A DNA stretch of 64,000 nt. It comes from Lewinella sp. IMCC34191. GTDB lineage: Bacteria; Bacteroidota; Bacteroidia; Chitinophagales; Saprospiraceae. The notes under the pieces are model-generated. The model did no database searches and was not told the origin of the DNA. It saw nothing but the letters and a program-made list of their open reading frames with translations. Position 1 is the stretch's first letter, and every line of letters begins with the position of its first letter. Of the stretch, positions 54,075 through 62,859 are shown one piece after another. The stretch covers positions 62,001 to 126,000 of the forward strand of contig NZ_QNQZ01000003.1 of assembly GCF_003390935.1 (NCBI RefSeq), written 5' to 3'. The translations under genes were made by a program, and so were the position numbers.

Positions 54075-55433
54075 TCAGTTGAAGACGGGAGTGGCATCAT
54101 CCAGGGTTTTGTTCCCGGGGTAGTTGCTGTTCGAAGAAATTTCCGTCGCGGGGTAAAGAAAGCGCTCGGCTGGCGTATCCCTTGAGTCCATATCCGCTCC
54201 AATGAGGTTGTCTGTCCGGATGATGTCGTAAAAGGTAGGAAGTCCAAATACGGACACGTACTTTTCTACGAGTATCGCCTCAATGAGCTCATCACCAGAA
54301 AGATCAGTTTCGTCAAGATCCTCGTATGAATCAGTACCCGTCAGACCATCCCAATAATTGCGAGCATTATTGAGCGCGGAGAGGGCGCTTTCCTCATCTC
54401 CAGTACGAGCCGCTGATTCTGCAATGATCAATTGCACTTCAGGATAGCCAACTAAGGGAAAGTCTGCATCTGCCGCGAAATACCCTTCGTCGGTCACATT
54501 GATACGGTAAATGCCCTGATCCGCTCCGGAACTGAACAGTGCCAAACGAGCGGCATCGTCAGTTTTGTCATCGGCTCGAGACATTGGAGTATCGGTAGAG
54601 AGGATATTGTAGAGCGTAGATTCGTTGGTCCCCTCGCTACCGAAAGAAAGATAATTTGCGCGTTGCTCGAACTCGAACTGGTAGATCAAATTTTCGGTAA
54701 AATTTGTCGTGGTGTGGATATAGTAAACACCATCGGTCATATTGTCAAAGTTCGCCGCCTGTGCAGCGGTCAGAGCCTGTTCGTAATTACCCTGAGCCAA
54801 GTAATAACGGGCCATCAGCGCATTACCCAGTTGGCCCCACGTGGTTCCTGTGGGTTCGGGTCCGGTGGTGAATACCTGGTTGGCCGAAGTCACTGGATTG
54901 TCGGCACCCGGTCCAGTAGTGGCCTCCATCAATAAGTTAATACCTGCTGCCAGCACTTCTTCCTGAGGTTCGTATACGGGATCGGCAAACTCAAGATCAT
55001 TGACCTGCGAGTACGGCACATCGCCAAACATCAGCGCGGCTTCAGCTACATAATAGCCTTCCAACAGACGCGAGTAGTTGGCAACTACCGCCAACTCCTC
55101 CGCTTCGGCTTGCGCCTGCGCAATTTGCGCCTGTGCGATACCCTGTTGGAAAAGGTCGCCCCAAATACCGTTAAAGTCAGCAGCTCCTACGTCATAATTG
55201 TCTTGAGTAGTGTATTGCCTGTCAGTACCGGCAAACTGATCCGCCCACATACCGGCAAGACGGAGAGGTTCGGCCTCGGCAATCGTGGAAGTACTCAATA
55301 CGACGTGGTTGAACACCAGTTGAGCGGGAACTTCCGTAAATTGATTAGGGTTGACGTTGAGATCGTCGACAAGGTTTTCGCAACCCGTGAAAAGTATGGC
55401 GGAGATAGTAGCCGCAAGAATGCTCTTTCTCAT
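54075..55433 (-). CDS. susD: SusD/RagB-family nutrient-binding lipoprotein
   Basis: The 452-residue lipoprotein (lipobox 'ILFTGC', Cys18) begins with 'NLVDDLNVNPNQFTEV', typical of SusD-like proteins, followed by TPR-like helices and the 'LLEGYYVAEAALMFGDVPYSQ' segment. The ending 'RFLYPATEISSNSNYPGN' matches the family close. SusD proteins cap the SusC channel at the cell surface and bind the imported glycan or peptide. It follows the SusC gene by 103 bases. No glycosidase is adjacent, so the ligand cannot be inferred. Confidence 0.93.
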   Translation of the reverse strand: MRKSILAATISAILFTGCENLVDDLNVNPNQFTEVPAQLVFNHVVLSTSTIAEAEPLRLAGMWADQFAGTDRQYTTQDNYDVGAADFNGIWGDLFQQGIAQAQIAQAQAEAEELAVVANYSRLLEGYYVAEAALMFGDVPYSQVNDLEFADPVYEPQEEVLAAGINLLMEATTGPGADNPVTSANQVFTTGPEPTGTTWGQLGNALMARYYLAQGNYEQALTAAQAANFDNMTDGVYYIHTTTNFTENLIYQFEFEQRANYLSFGSEGTNESTLYNILSTDTPMSRADDKTDDAARLALFSSGADQGIYRINVTDEGYFAADADFPLVGYPEVQLIIAESAARTGDEESALSALNNARNYWDGLTGTDSYEDLDETDLSGDELIEAILVEKYVSVFGLPTFYDIIRTDNLIGADMDSRDTPAERFLYPATEISSNSNYPGNKTLDDATPVFN

Positions 55434-55536
55434 TTTTCTTTATTGTTAGCAATTAAAGGATGGCAGGGCGGGCCGGCGAACGCCGCGGAGCTTCCGCGCG
55501 TTTGCCGTTGGCCCTGCCAGATGGCTGCATGCCTGT

Positions 55537-58500
55537 TTAGAAGCCGAATTTTAGGTTGAACAGCACCGAACGGCTACCGGGGTTATTGAAGTAAGCCAGA
55601 CCCCGACCACGGGAAGCTCCCGTAAGGTTCGTATCCGGGTCGGCACCTTCGAAGGGCGTCCAGAGGATCAAGTTTCGGCCAGTAACTCCAATACTGACGT
55701 CGCTCAGTCCTACGTTCTCCAGCAAACTGATGGGCAGTGCATAGCTAAGGGTCACTTCGCGCAGGCGGGTCCAGGAAGCATCCTCGATAAATTGCTCGTC
55801 AATTTGTCCAAATCCTCCACCGTTACGCTGGTACCAATAAGCATCTGCGGCAACCGGTCCGCCACCGAAGTCGATAACGTTACCCCGGAATTCCGTACCG
55901 GCCGGGATGGTAGCTCCGGCAGCGTTCTGTATATCTTCAGGCGCCACGGAAATATTGGCCGTAAGCGGGTCGATGCCGAAGTACTGAAGTACGCCTTTCG
56001 TGCCGTTCCACATGTCCTGGTTCTGGGCGGTCTCGAAGAGGAAGCTGAAGCTTATTCCCTTATAATTGAGTTCGCTACCTATGCCTCCGCGCCAGTCGGG
56101 GTTAGGATCACCGATCACGCCCTGCTCGATGGCGTTATAGGGAAATCCAAATTCGTTCAGACTCAGACTACCGTCCTCTTCGCGGGCGTACCGGCCACCG
56201 TAGAGCGCGGCAAACGGAGCTCCCTCCACGAGGGCGGAAGACGTGGAGGTAAAGCCGTTGAGGATGAGGCGGCTAACGTCGGGCAACTTAGTCACCGTGT
56301 TTTCGTTGTGGCTGGCGTTACCGAAGATGCGCCACCGGAGGTCACCATTATTTAGCACGCCGTAGGAAAAGTCAAATTCGAAACCCGTGTTGGTAATTTC
56401 GGCAATGTTGGCATAGCGCGAGGTAAATCCGCTGCTCGGCGGCGTTTCGACCTGCAGCAGGGCGTCTTCGGTTACCCGGTCGTAGTACGTGAGGCCCAAG
56501 CTTAGACGGTTCTGGAAGAAGCGGAAGTCACCCCCGAACTCCAGTTCTTTGACAATCTCGTTCGTCAGGTTGGGGTTACCCTGCAGCGAACTGCGGGCGT
56601 AGGTTCCGCCATAGTTGAGACCGTCAAGCGCTTCGCCCCAACCGCCGCCCGGGGAGGTAGATACGAAAGTGGAAAGGTTCACATACAGCGGTGGCTCGAT
56701 ACCCACCTCGCCGTAGCTGGCGCGCAGTTTCGCGAAGCTTACGGTCTTGCTGTCGTCGTCGAAAAGCTTATATCCCAGACTGACGCTGGGGTAAAAGAAT
56801 ACTTGGTCGGGCAGCGAAACGGTCCGCTCCGCACGGCCACTAAGCTCCACGAGAAGGTCCTCCACGATGGTGAAATTCAGCACACCGAAGACGCCGTTCT
56901 TGCGGTTGTTGCGCAGGTTTTGGCTTGAGCCGTTGTTCGAAGCGATCGCATTCTCGATAATAAACTTATCGGAGGGAACGAGTAAGTTAGTCGCGGATCC
57001 GCTCAGCGACTGGTAATCGTTTTCGTAGTAGTTGTACCCGAGGGTGTAGTCCAGATTCAGGGAGCTGCCGAAGCTGGAGTTACCGTTCAGGATCAGGAAC
57101 AGATTTTGGGTCTTCTCGGTGATCTCGTCACGGAACAGACCACCCTGTCCGTAGTCGCCCGCGGAAAGTACGGGAAACACCGTACGCCGCTCGTCGGTAT
57201 AGTAGTCCAAACCGTACCGGGCGGTGAATTTAAGGTTAGGCAAAATATCCCAGTTAACTTCGGGAGCAACCAGGAAACGGTCTACCTCGGAGGGGTTGAC
57301 CTGGCGATTGATCGTCCAGCCCGGGTTGTTGTATGCGGGGATACTATTTCCAAGGTAATTCCGGTAACCGCGATGAGCGTTCTGAGCAATTCCCCTCTCG
57401 TCGGTGTATACCCCAGAGTAATCGGTGTTGTCAAAGTCCGGCGAGGTCCTCAGATACCCTAGATATAGGCCAGCCAGGTTGGAACCCGTTTGGATCCGAT
57501 TGGATTTCACACCGGAGTAGCTGCTGTTGACTCGAATATTAATCTTATCCGTGAGATTAAAATCCTGGTTGATCCGGATCGTACTACGGTCATAGTCAGA
57601 GTTTCCCCGGAGAAGGCCTTCCTGCTGTAGGTTAGAGAAGCTGACATAAGTGTTGCTGTTGTCTCCTCGGAAGTTGATGCTGACGTTCATGTCCAAAGTA
57701 TTCCCTGTCTGGAAAATTTGGTTGCGGTTCACGTCATTGTAAACCGCAGTAGAATTTTTGACTCCATCTCCTAGTCCGGGTAATGATCCGTTCTGGTCAA
57801 CATAGGGATAGTATGTGTTTCCAGTTTGATCCCCTACGAAGAACTCACCGTCCGTGTCGACCACATCCGCCGCGCCACTTCGGTCTGCGATACGGTCACC
57901 CCAGCTAAAGCCGGTGTTGGGTACGTAGATGCCGAATTCGTCAAACCTTTCGGAGGTGTAGGCTGAACCCTGACCAAATACGTCCTGCTTCTCATATTCC
58001 CGGTTGACCTCGTCAAAGCCGTAAGTAATACCCGCGTTTACCGTGAAACGCTTACCGGCCGTACGTCCCCGCTTGGTATTGATGACTAGTACGCCGTTGG
58101 CGGCACCCGTACCGTATACCGCGGCGGCGGACGCTCCCTTCAGCACGGTGATGCTCTCGATGTCCTGCGGGTTGATGTCGTTCAGGCGACTCTGCTGGAC
58201 TACCCCACCGGTGTTTCCGCCGATGTTCGAGTTAGAGATGGGCACCCCGTCTAAAATGATGAGTGGTGAGGCATCCCCGAGGATGGTGTTTTGACCGCGG
58301 ATTTGAATGTATGCTCCGGCGCCCGGATCACCGGAGTTTCGGGTAATGTTGATGCCCGATGTTTTGCCGGCTAAGCCCTGTACAACACCGGTTTCCCCGG
58401 AGCGCTGCAGCACATCCGCCTTGACGAGGGTGGAGGAACTAAGATCTTCATCCCGACGACGCTCGATTCCGAGTGCCGTAACGACGACCTCCCCCAGTTG

Positions 58501-58797
58501 AGCGGCGTTTTCCTCCAGCGCGATACTGTAGTCAGTACGGCCGTCCTCCAACAGGATCTCCTGGGTACCGAATCCGGTATAGCTGACGATGAGCACTTCA
58601 CCTTCGGCTGGAACCGCCAGGGAGAATGCGCCGTCAATGTCCGTGACAGTACCGGAGGTCGTTCCCTGAACGAGAATAGACGCTCCGATCAGTCCCTGCC
58701 CTTCGATGTCAGTTACGGTACCGGACACGGTCTGCTGTGACATGGCAATGCCACAGACGAGGCAGACGGCTGCCACGACTAGTAAAAGTCTTTTCAT
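55537..58797 (-). CDS. susC: SusC/RagA-family TonB-dependent outer-membrane receptor
   Basis: The 1086-residue protein has a signal peptide, an N-terminal carboxypeptidase-D-like regulatory domain ('VSGTVTDIEGQGLIGASILVQGT', about 24-110), the SusC plug ('GEVVVTALGIERRRDEDLSSS', 'IQIRGQNTILG', 'PLIILDGVPI') and a 22-strand beta barrel ending 'SVLFNLKFGF', with terminal Phe. SusC forms an active importer with SusD, energised by TonB-ExbBD. No N-terminal signalling domain for an anti-sigma partner is evident. It is the first gene of the operon, with a predicted promoter about 210 bases upstream. Confidence 0.95.
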   Translation of the reverse strand: MKRLLLVVAAVCLVCGIAMSQQTVSGTVTDIEGQGLIGASILVQGTTSGTVTDIDGAFSLAVPAEGEVLIVSYTGFGTQEILLEDGRTDYSIALEENAAQLGEVVVTALGIERRRDEDLSSSTLVKADVLQRSGETGVVQGLAGKTSGINITRNSGDPGAGAYIQIRGQNTILGDASPLIILDGVPISNSNIGGNTGGVVQQSRLNDINPQDIESITVLKGASAAAVYGTGAANGVLVINTKRGRTAGKRFTVNAGITYGFDEVNREYEKQDVFGQGSAYTSERFDEFGIYVPNTGFSWGDRIADRSGAADVVDTDGEFFVGDQTGNTYYPYVDQNGSLPGLGDGVKNSTAVYNDVNRNQIFQTGNTLDMNVSINFRGDNSNTYVSFSNLQQEGLLRGNSDYDRSTIRINQDFNLTDKINIRVNSSYSGVKSNRIQTGSNLAGLYLGYLRTSPDFDNTDYSGVYTDERGIAQNAHRGYRNYLGNSIPAYNNPGWTINRQVNPSEVDRFLVAPEVNWDILPNLKFTARYGLDYYTDERRTVFPVLSAGDYGQGGLFRDEITEKTQNLFLILNGNSSFGSSLNLDYTLGYNYYENDYQSLSGSATNLLVPSDKFIIENAIASNNGSSQNLRNNRKNGVFGVLNFTIVEDLLVELSGRAERTVSLPDQVFFYPSVSLGYKLFDDDSKTVSFAKLRASYGEVGIEPPLYVNLSTFVSTSPGGGWGEALDGLNYGGTYARSSLQGNPNLTNEIVKELEFGGDFRFFQNRLSLGLTYYDRVTEDALLQVETPPSSGFTSRYANIAEITNTGFEFDFSYGVLNNGDLRWRIFGNASHNENTVTKLPDVSRLILNGFTSTSSALVEGAPFAALYGGRYAREEDGSLSLNEFGFPYNAIEQGVIGDPNPDWRGGIGSELNYKGISFSFLFETAQNQDMWNGTKGVLQYFGIDPLTANISVAPEDIQNAAGATIPAGTEFRGNVIDFGGGPVAADAYWYQRNGGGFGQIDEQFIEDASWTRLREVTLSYALPISLLENVGLSDVSIGVTGRNLILWTPFEGADPDTNLTGASRGRGLAYFNNPGSRSVLFNLKFGF

Positions 58798-59145
58798 GAT
58801 TGAAAGAAGTTTTAGTTGATTAAATGTCTCTAAGGCTAAAAAAAGATAAGGGTCACCGGGGCGTCGGCCCGCAATGCTTCGTTGGGTCAGAGATGTAAAT
58901 TGCTGAGTTGATTGTGCGTCTGGAGATGGGTGAAGAACTAGTGAAAACTTGCACGATAACTAAAAGCTCCTACGCAAATGGCGGATCTATTGTCCGCTGT
59001 ATGAACGTAAAGGTAAAATATTTCGCTGCTTGAGCAACCCCAAATTAAATTTTCCGTCTCTAATCGATCGATTAGCCAAACCGATTGGTCTAATAATTCC
59101 CCCGATTTATCGATTTTTTAGCCGACCCGACGGGCGTTCCAACCC
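58798..59145 (-). promoter_or_regulatory. SusC leader region with promoter candidate and palindrome
   Basis: This 348-base AT-rich gap holds a minus-strand -7 candidate TACCTTTA (59008-59015) with GTTG 19 bases upstream (59035-59038), near consensus but with one mismatch in each. A perfect 14-bp palindrome TAATCGATCGATTA lies farther upstream at 59061-59074, a candidate activator or repressor site. No gene is seen. Confidence 0.4.
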
Positions 59146-59874
59146 TTACCGTCTGCTGCCCTCCGCAATTTTCTGCAGGTATAGCTGGATGGTGTTCGAC
59201 AACCCATGGTAGAGGGAATCCGTCACCAGCGCGTGGCCGATACTCACTTCCTGCAGGTCAGGTAGCGCGCCTACGAAATAGCTAAGATTATGCAGATTCA
59301 GATCGTGCCCGGCATTAATCCCCAGCCCGAGTTCAGCGGCGTAGCGGGAAGCCTTGGCGAATGAAGCCACGGCGCGCTCGGGATCCTCATCGAACGATTG
59401 CGCATAGGGGCCGGTGTAAAATTCAATGCGATCCGTACCCACGGCCAATGCCCCTTCGAGCAGATCGGCCACCGGATCGATAAACAGAGAGGTACGGATA
59501 CCGGCATCCTTCAACTTTCCCACGATGCTACGAAGCTCCTCCGCCCGTCCAACGGTATCCCAACCATGGTCGCTGGTCAGCTGCCCCGGCTCGTCTGGTA
59601 CCAATGTGACCTGCTCGGGCTTCGCCTCCAAAACGACCGAGAGAAACTTCTCCGTGGGATAGCCTTCGATGTTCAATTCCGTGGTGACCGATTCCCGCAG
59701 GGCAAAAACATCATCGTAGCGCGCGTGCCGCTGATCCGGTCTGGGGTGTATGGTGATGCCCTCCGCACCGAAGCCCTCACAATCCGTAGCGACCCGCACC
59801 AGGTCCGGATAATTAGCTCCCCGGCTGTTCCGGATCAGGGCTACTTTGTTCAGGTTGACGGAAAGGCGCGGCAT
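59146..59874 (-). CDS. pdxJ: Pyridoxine 5'-phosphate synthase
   Basis: The 242-residue protein matches PdxJ in length and motifs: 'LSVNLNKVALIRNSRG' (4-19), 'GITIHPRPDQRHA' (about 39-51), 'NIEGYPTEKFL', 'TLVPDEPGQLTSDHGWD' (about 95-111), and 'GLGINAGHDLNL' (about 196-207). PdxJ condenses 1-deoxy-D-xylulose 5-phosphate with 3-amino-2-oxopropyl phosphate to form pyridoxine 5'-phosphate, the last ring-forming step of vitamin B6 synthesis. It lies 34 bases downstream of the NYN-LOTUS gene on the same strand, so the two may be co-transcribed. Confidence 0.95.
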   Translation of the reverse strand: MPRLSVNLNKVALIRNSRGANYPDLVRVATDCEGFGAEGITIHPRPDQRHARYDDVFALRESVTTELNIEGYPTEKFLSVVLEAKPEQVTLVPDEPGQLTSDHGWDTVGRAEELRSIVGKLKDAGIRTSLFIDPVADLLEGALAVGTDRIEFYTGPYAQSFDEDPERAVASFAKASRYAAELGLGINAGHDLNLHNLSYFVGALPDLQEVSIGHALVTDSLYHGLSNTIQLYLQKIAEGSRR

Positions 59875-59908
59875 AGGAAATCGGATTGGTTAGCCGCGAA
59901 TGTACGGG

Positions 59909-61177
59909 CTACTCCTCTTCTCGTTCTCCGTCAATACGCTCCAGGCGTTCGGCCTGGTCTGGATTACCGGTAAGGGCCAGCGAGAGGGCGGTATAGTTGA
60001 AGGGCTCTTCGAGGTTGTTGCCGATGCGGGCGAGCATGAGGTCGAAGTACCGATCCTCGATGTCTTCGATCCCTTTGATGTCTTCGTGGAAACCGATGGT
60101 ATCATCAACCGACGGCCGGAAGAGGAAACACTTGAAAAGGACCTGGCGTACCTTTTTCACCTCCGTCATCGAAAGGGTCGGAAAATCCTCCCGCAGCAGG
60201 CGGAGGCATTCCTGGTCGATCTCCGAAAAGGAATGAAAGGTGATGTCGTCGGCCAGGAAACTGGCGTACACGTCAATGCCTTCCCACATGATGATCGGAT
60301 CCGGCATGCGGATACCCTGCTGCCCGGCTACGCGCAGGTAGTAGGTGGCCAAATGTTCCGGATTTGGCGTGCGGGCACCCGCTTCGTCCCCGGAGTCTTC
60401 ACTTGCCAGTAGCCGGAATTCCGGTTCCTGCTCTCCTTCCCGGTGTCGTCGTTCGATTAGATCGCCCTGATCGCGCAGGAAGTGACTGAATGCCTCGTAT
60501 CCGAGCAGGCTTTCGTCGAAATCGGGTTCCTGACGAATGATGGCGGGCTTGATCCGTACCTGTTGCACCCAGTCTGTCCCGTAGTAGCGGCTCAGTTGGT
60601 TCATCGCTACGGTAAGCAGCGAGCGGGCGCGCTCCGCGTCGAGCGACACCATATCCAGGGGACCGGTGTACAACTTGCGGCACCCCAGGCGGTGGTAGAA
60701 GTTGAATTCATCACAGCTTTCGATCCAGAAAGTATCGGTTACGGCTTCTACCCCGATTCCCATTAGCTGGCGACCTTTGGCCTGGACAATCTGACGGAGC
60801 TGCCGGTACTCGCTTCCCCCGCCAATGATCAGAATGATGTCGGCCGGTTCGGCTTGTTCCAAGTGCGTAATTACGTCGGCACTAAGCTGGCGATGGACGG
60901 CGACGTTCCCTAACTTATTGGGAAATAACTGGATCAGTTCCAGGGGAGCCTCGCCCAGTGATTCCGCGTATCCACCCAACGGACGCCAGTCAGCGTACGC
61001 TCGGTTGATAACGACACGGCCTGACCGGTCGGCAAATGCAAGCAGGCATTTGACGTCAATGACCTCCGGCTGCGTGACGGTGGGGGAAATCTGATAAGGT
61101 TTGCCATCGTTAGCAGCAGTTAGCAAACTTTCGTGCAATTGGGCAAAATCCCAAAATATGGCTAAACTGTTAGGCAT
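59909..61177 (-). CDS. NYN-domain and LOTUS/OST-HTH protein with altered catalytic loop
   Basis: The 422-residue protein has an N-terminal NYN-type (PIN-like) nuclease fold (about 1-165): 'FWDFAQLH' (Asp10), 'YADW' (61-64), 'SADVITHL' (99-106), then 'IIGGGSEYRQL' (118-128), where typical NYN enzymes read 'SGDSDF'. The Asp of that motif is Gly here, so activity may be weakened or lost. An OST-HTH/LOTUS-like domain follows (about 185-260, 'AMNQLSRYYGTDWVQQVRIKPAI'), usually an RNA- or protein-binding module. The C-terminal third (about 265-422) is unfamiliar. It starts an operon with pdxJ. Confidence 0.75.
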   Translation of the reverse strand: MPNSLAIFWDFAQLHESLLTAANDGKPYQISPTVTQPEVIDVKCLLAFADRSGRVVINRAYADWRPLGGYAESLGEAPLELIQLFPNKLGNVAVHRQLSADVITHLEQAEPADIILIIGGGSEYRQLRQIVQAKGRQLMGIGVEAVTDTFWIESCDEFNFYHRLGCRKLYTGPLDMVSLDAERARSLLTVAMNQLSRYYGTDWVQQVRIKPAIIRQEPDFDESLLGYEAFSHFLRDQGDLIERRHREGEQEPEFRLLASEDSGDEAGARTPNPEHLATYYLRVAGQQGIRMPDPIIMWEGIDVYASFLADDITFHSFSEIDQECLRLLREDFPTLSMTEVKKVRQVLFKCFLFRPSVDDTIGFHEDIKGIEDIEDRYFDLMLARIGNNLEEPFNYTALSLALTGNPDQAERLERIDGEREEE

Positions 61178-61557
61178 TTACTGGGGCGTAGAAGAAAACA
61201 TTACCAAAAAGGCCACTCATCACGAATACATTATCGGATGGGGTCTGTGAAAAATAACCCGAATGAGCTTACTCAGGCATTAAACCTGGATGGCCGGACA
61301 GGGAAAAGCAAAAGCAATGGTAAATGAGTCCTAGTCGTTCTTAGTGTTATTAAGGTAGGCACAGGTAAGTTACACTATTAACGCGAAACCTACCCGTATT
61401 CCGGTAAAAATACTATCTAAACTCGGTTTCAGCTAATTGTTTGACCACTTTAAAAATTTTGACCATCCCACAAACGAAAACGGCAGATCCGCGGTTTTTC
61501 GTCCGCAAATCTGCCGTCCGTACCGGTAGCCTGAGCTAGCCGGGAATGTAGATGGTA
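61178..61557. other. Intergenic region between NYN-LOTUS and sigma-factor genes
   Basis: About 380 bases. It contains the sigma-gene terminator (61481-61518). A 29-codon frame (61238-61327, 'MGSVKNNPNELTQAL...') is noted but unsupported. A direct repeat 'TTTGACCA' / 'TTTTGACCA' lies near 61440-61468. No RNA gene recognised. Confidence 0.5.
61481..61518 (-). terminator. Rho-independent terminator after the sigma-factor gene
   Basis: Arms ACGGCAGAT / ATCTGCCGT with an inner GCGG/CCGC stem. On the minus strand the hairpin is followed by TTTTCGTTTG and lies 40 bases after the sigma gene stop. Confidence 0.7.
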
Positions 61558-62106
61558 CTAGGCCACGCTGCTGCGCTCGCGCATGATCTCTTCGTACATC
61601 TTCTGTAGTTTCTTACGGGCAAAGAAGATACGCGATTTGATCGTACCCAGCGGGCTGCCGAGTTGCTCGGCGATCTCGTCGTACTTATATCCCTGGTAGG
61701 CCATCAGGAAGGGAACGCGAAAATCATCGGGCAGTCGATCGACCAATTCCTGCAGCTCGTTGAAAGTTACTTCACTTTCGCCATCGTTGAGAACGGTCTT
61801 ATTGCCGCTGTTGATGTAGTAGTTATTGGGCGTCTGGTCGATAATCAGGTTGCGCCGAACCTTCTTGCGGTAGTTGTTAATAAAAATGTTCCGCATGATG
61901 GTCACGGCCCAGGCCTTGAAATTCGTACCGGGGTTATACTTCTCCGCGTTCGTCATGATCCGCAGCGCGGTATCCTGGTAAAGGTCCTCCGCGTCGTTCA
62001 TGTTACCCGTCAGCTTCAGGCTAAAGGCGCGCAGGCTGTTGGTAATGGTGGAGAGTAAGTCTTGTATATCTTTCTGTTGTTGCTTCGTGGCTGTCATCTT
62101 CGTCAT
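61558..62106 (-). CDS. ECF-type sigma-70 RNA polymerase sigma factor
   Basis: The 182-residue protein has sigma region 2 (about 20-90: 'AFSLKLTGNMNDAEDLYQDTALRI', 'FKAWAVTIMRNIFINNYRK') and region 4 (about 118-172: 'LPDDFRVPFLMAYQGYKYDEIAEQLGSPLGTIKSRIFFARKKL'). There is no region 1.1 or 3, as expected for ECF sigma factors. No anti-sigma gene is adjacent, so its regulation is unclear, though the promoter is a strong match to the housekeeping type. A Bacteroidota-type ECF group is likely; regulon unknown. Confidence 0.93.
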   Translation of the reverse strand: MTKMTATKQQQKDIQDLLSTITNSLRAFSLKLTGNMNDAEDLYQDTALRIMTNAEKYNPGTNFKAWAVTIMRNIFINNYRKKVRRNLIIDQTPNNYYINSGNKTVLNDGESEVTFNELQELVDRLPDDFRVPFLMAYQGYKYDEIAEQLGSPLGTIKSRIFFARKKLQKMYEEIMRERSSVA

Positions 62107-62132
62107 ATTTGGGCGCCTGTAAAAATTCTTTA

Positions 62133-62164
62133 CAAAATTAGTGCTTGTTTAGACTTTTTGCAAA
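62133..62164 (-). promoter_or_regulatory. Bacteroidota-type promoter of the ECF sigma gene
   Basis: On the minus strand a -33 TTTG (62161-62164) is followed after 20 bases by TAATTTTG (62133-62140), a full match to the TTTG / TAnnTTTG consensus. The leader would be about 20 bases. Confidence 0.7.
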
Positions 62165-62306
62165 TAATACGGGCGCGTTCTACGGTAAAGATTGCAAGAA
62201 TCATACCAAGGGTTGCATGACAGCGGCAAAAGAGTAAAATTTTTTTACATATATCAACCATCTTCGTCACCGAATTGTAAAGTAGACATATCAGTTTACG
62301 AGACAC

Positions 62307-62834
62307 ATGAAAAACCAGGACGCCGTACTTGCCGCCTTTACCGAAGAGGCAGAGCTACCTAATTTCATCGCTTCGAACCTGAAACTCCTCCGCAAGTCAG
62401 CCGGCTGGTCACAAACCGAGTTGGCGGAGCGGGTAGGCCTGAACCGCGGTAATATTGCAAGCTATGAGAGTGGTTGTGCGGAGCCGAGTATCTGCAAATT
62501 GCTCCGCATCAGCAATTTATTCGACATCACCACCCGAGACTTCACCCGCCGTGATCTCAGTGACCCCAGCGAGCTTGCCCTGGCACGTACGGCGCACCGC
62601 GCGGAGACCAAGGAAGCCGACCGCTACGCCGCTTATCGGCAGCGACAGGCCACGCTGCAGCACCTCATCGATTCTTCTCACGATCTCTTTCGCCACAAGC
62701 GAGCGTCATTAGAACAACCCTGTAAGGAAGCCGAAATGTACGCGGGGCACTACCTGCAACTCATGGATCTCAGCCGCCAACTACTTGCGGACCACCAAAA
62801 CCTGCTGGATGAACTGGGCTGTCAGTGTAAATAA
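62307..62834 (+). CDS. XRE-family HTH transcriptional regulator
   Basis: The 175-residue protein has a Cro/cI-type HTH at about 22-80: 'ASNLKLLRKSAGWSQTELAERVGLNRGNIASYESGCAEPSICKLLRISNLF', with the recognition helix 'NRGNIASYESG'. The C-terminal 90 residues are helical, with many Gln, His and Arg, and could mediate dimerisation. No ligand or peptidase domain. It is followed after 25 bases by the EamA transporter gene, so it may regulate it or share its transcript. Confidence 0.87.
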   Translation: MKNQDAVLAAFTEEAELPNFIASNLKLLRKSAGWSQTELAERVGLNRGNIASYESGCAEPSICKLLRISNLFDITTRDFTRRDLSDPSELALARTAHRAETKEADRYAAYRQRQATLQHLIDSSHDLFRHKRASLEQPCKEAEMYAGHYLQLMDLSRQLLADHQNLLDELGCQCK

Positions 62835-62859
62835 GACACCCTGGCAGTAACCTGACACA

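Noticed and set aside
61238-61327. 29-codon frame between the NYN-LOTUS and sigma genes
   Set aside because: Too short, with no promoter or homology evidence; recorded only in the intergenic entry.
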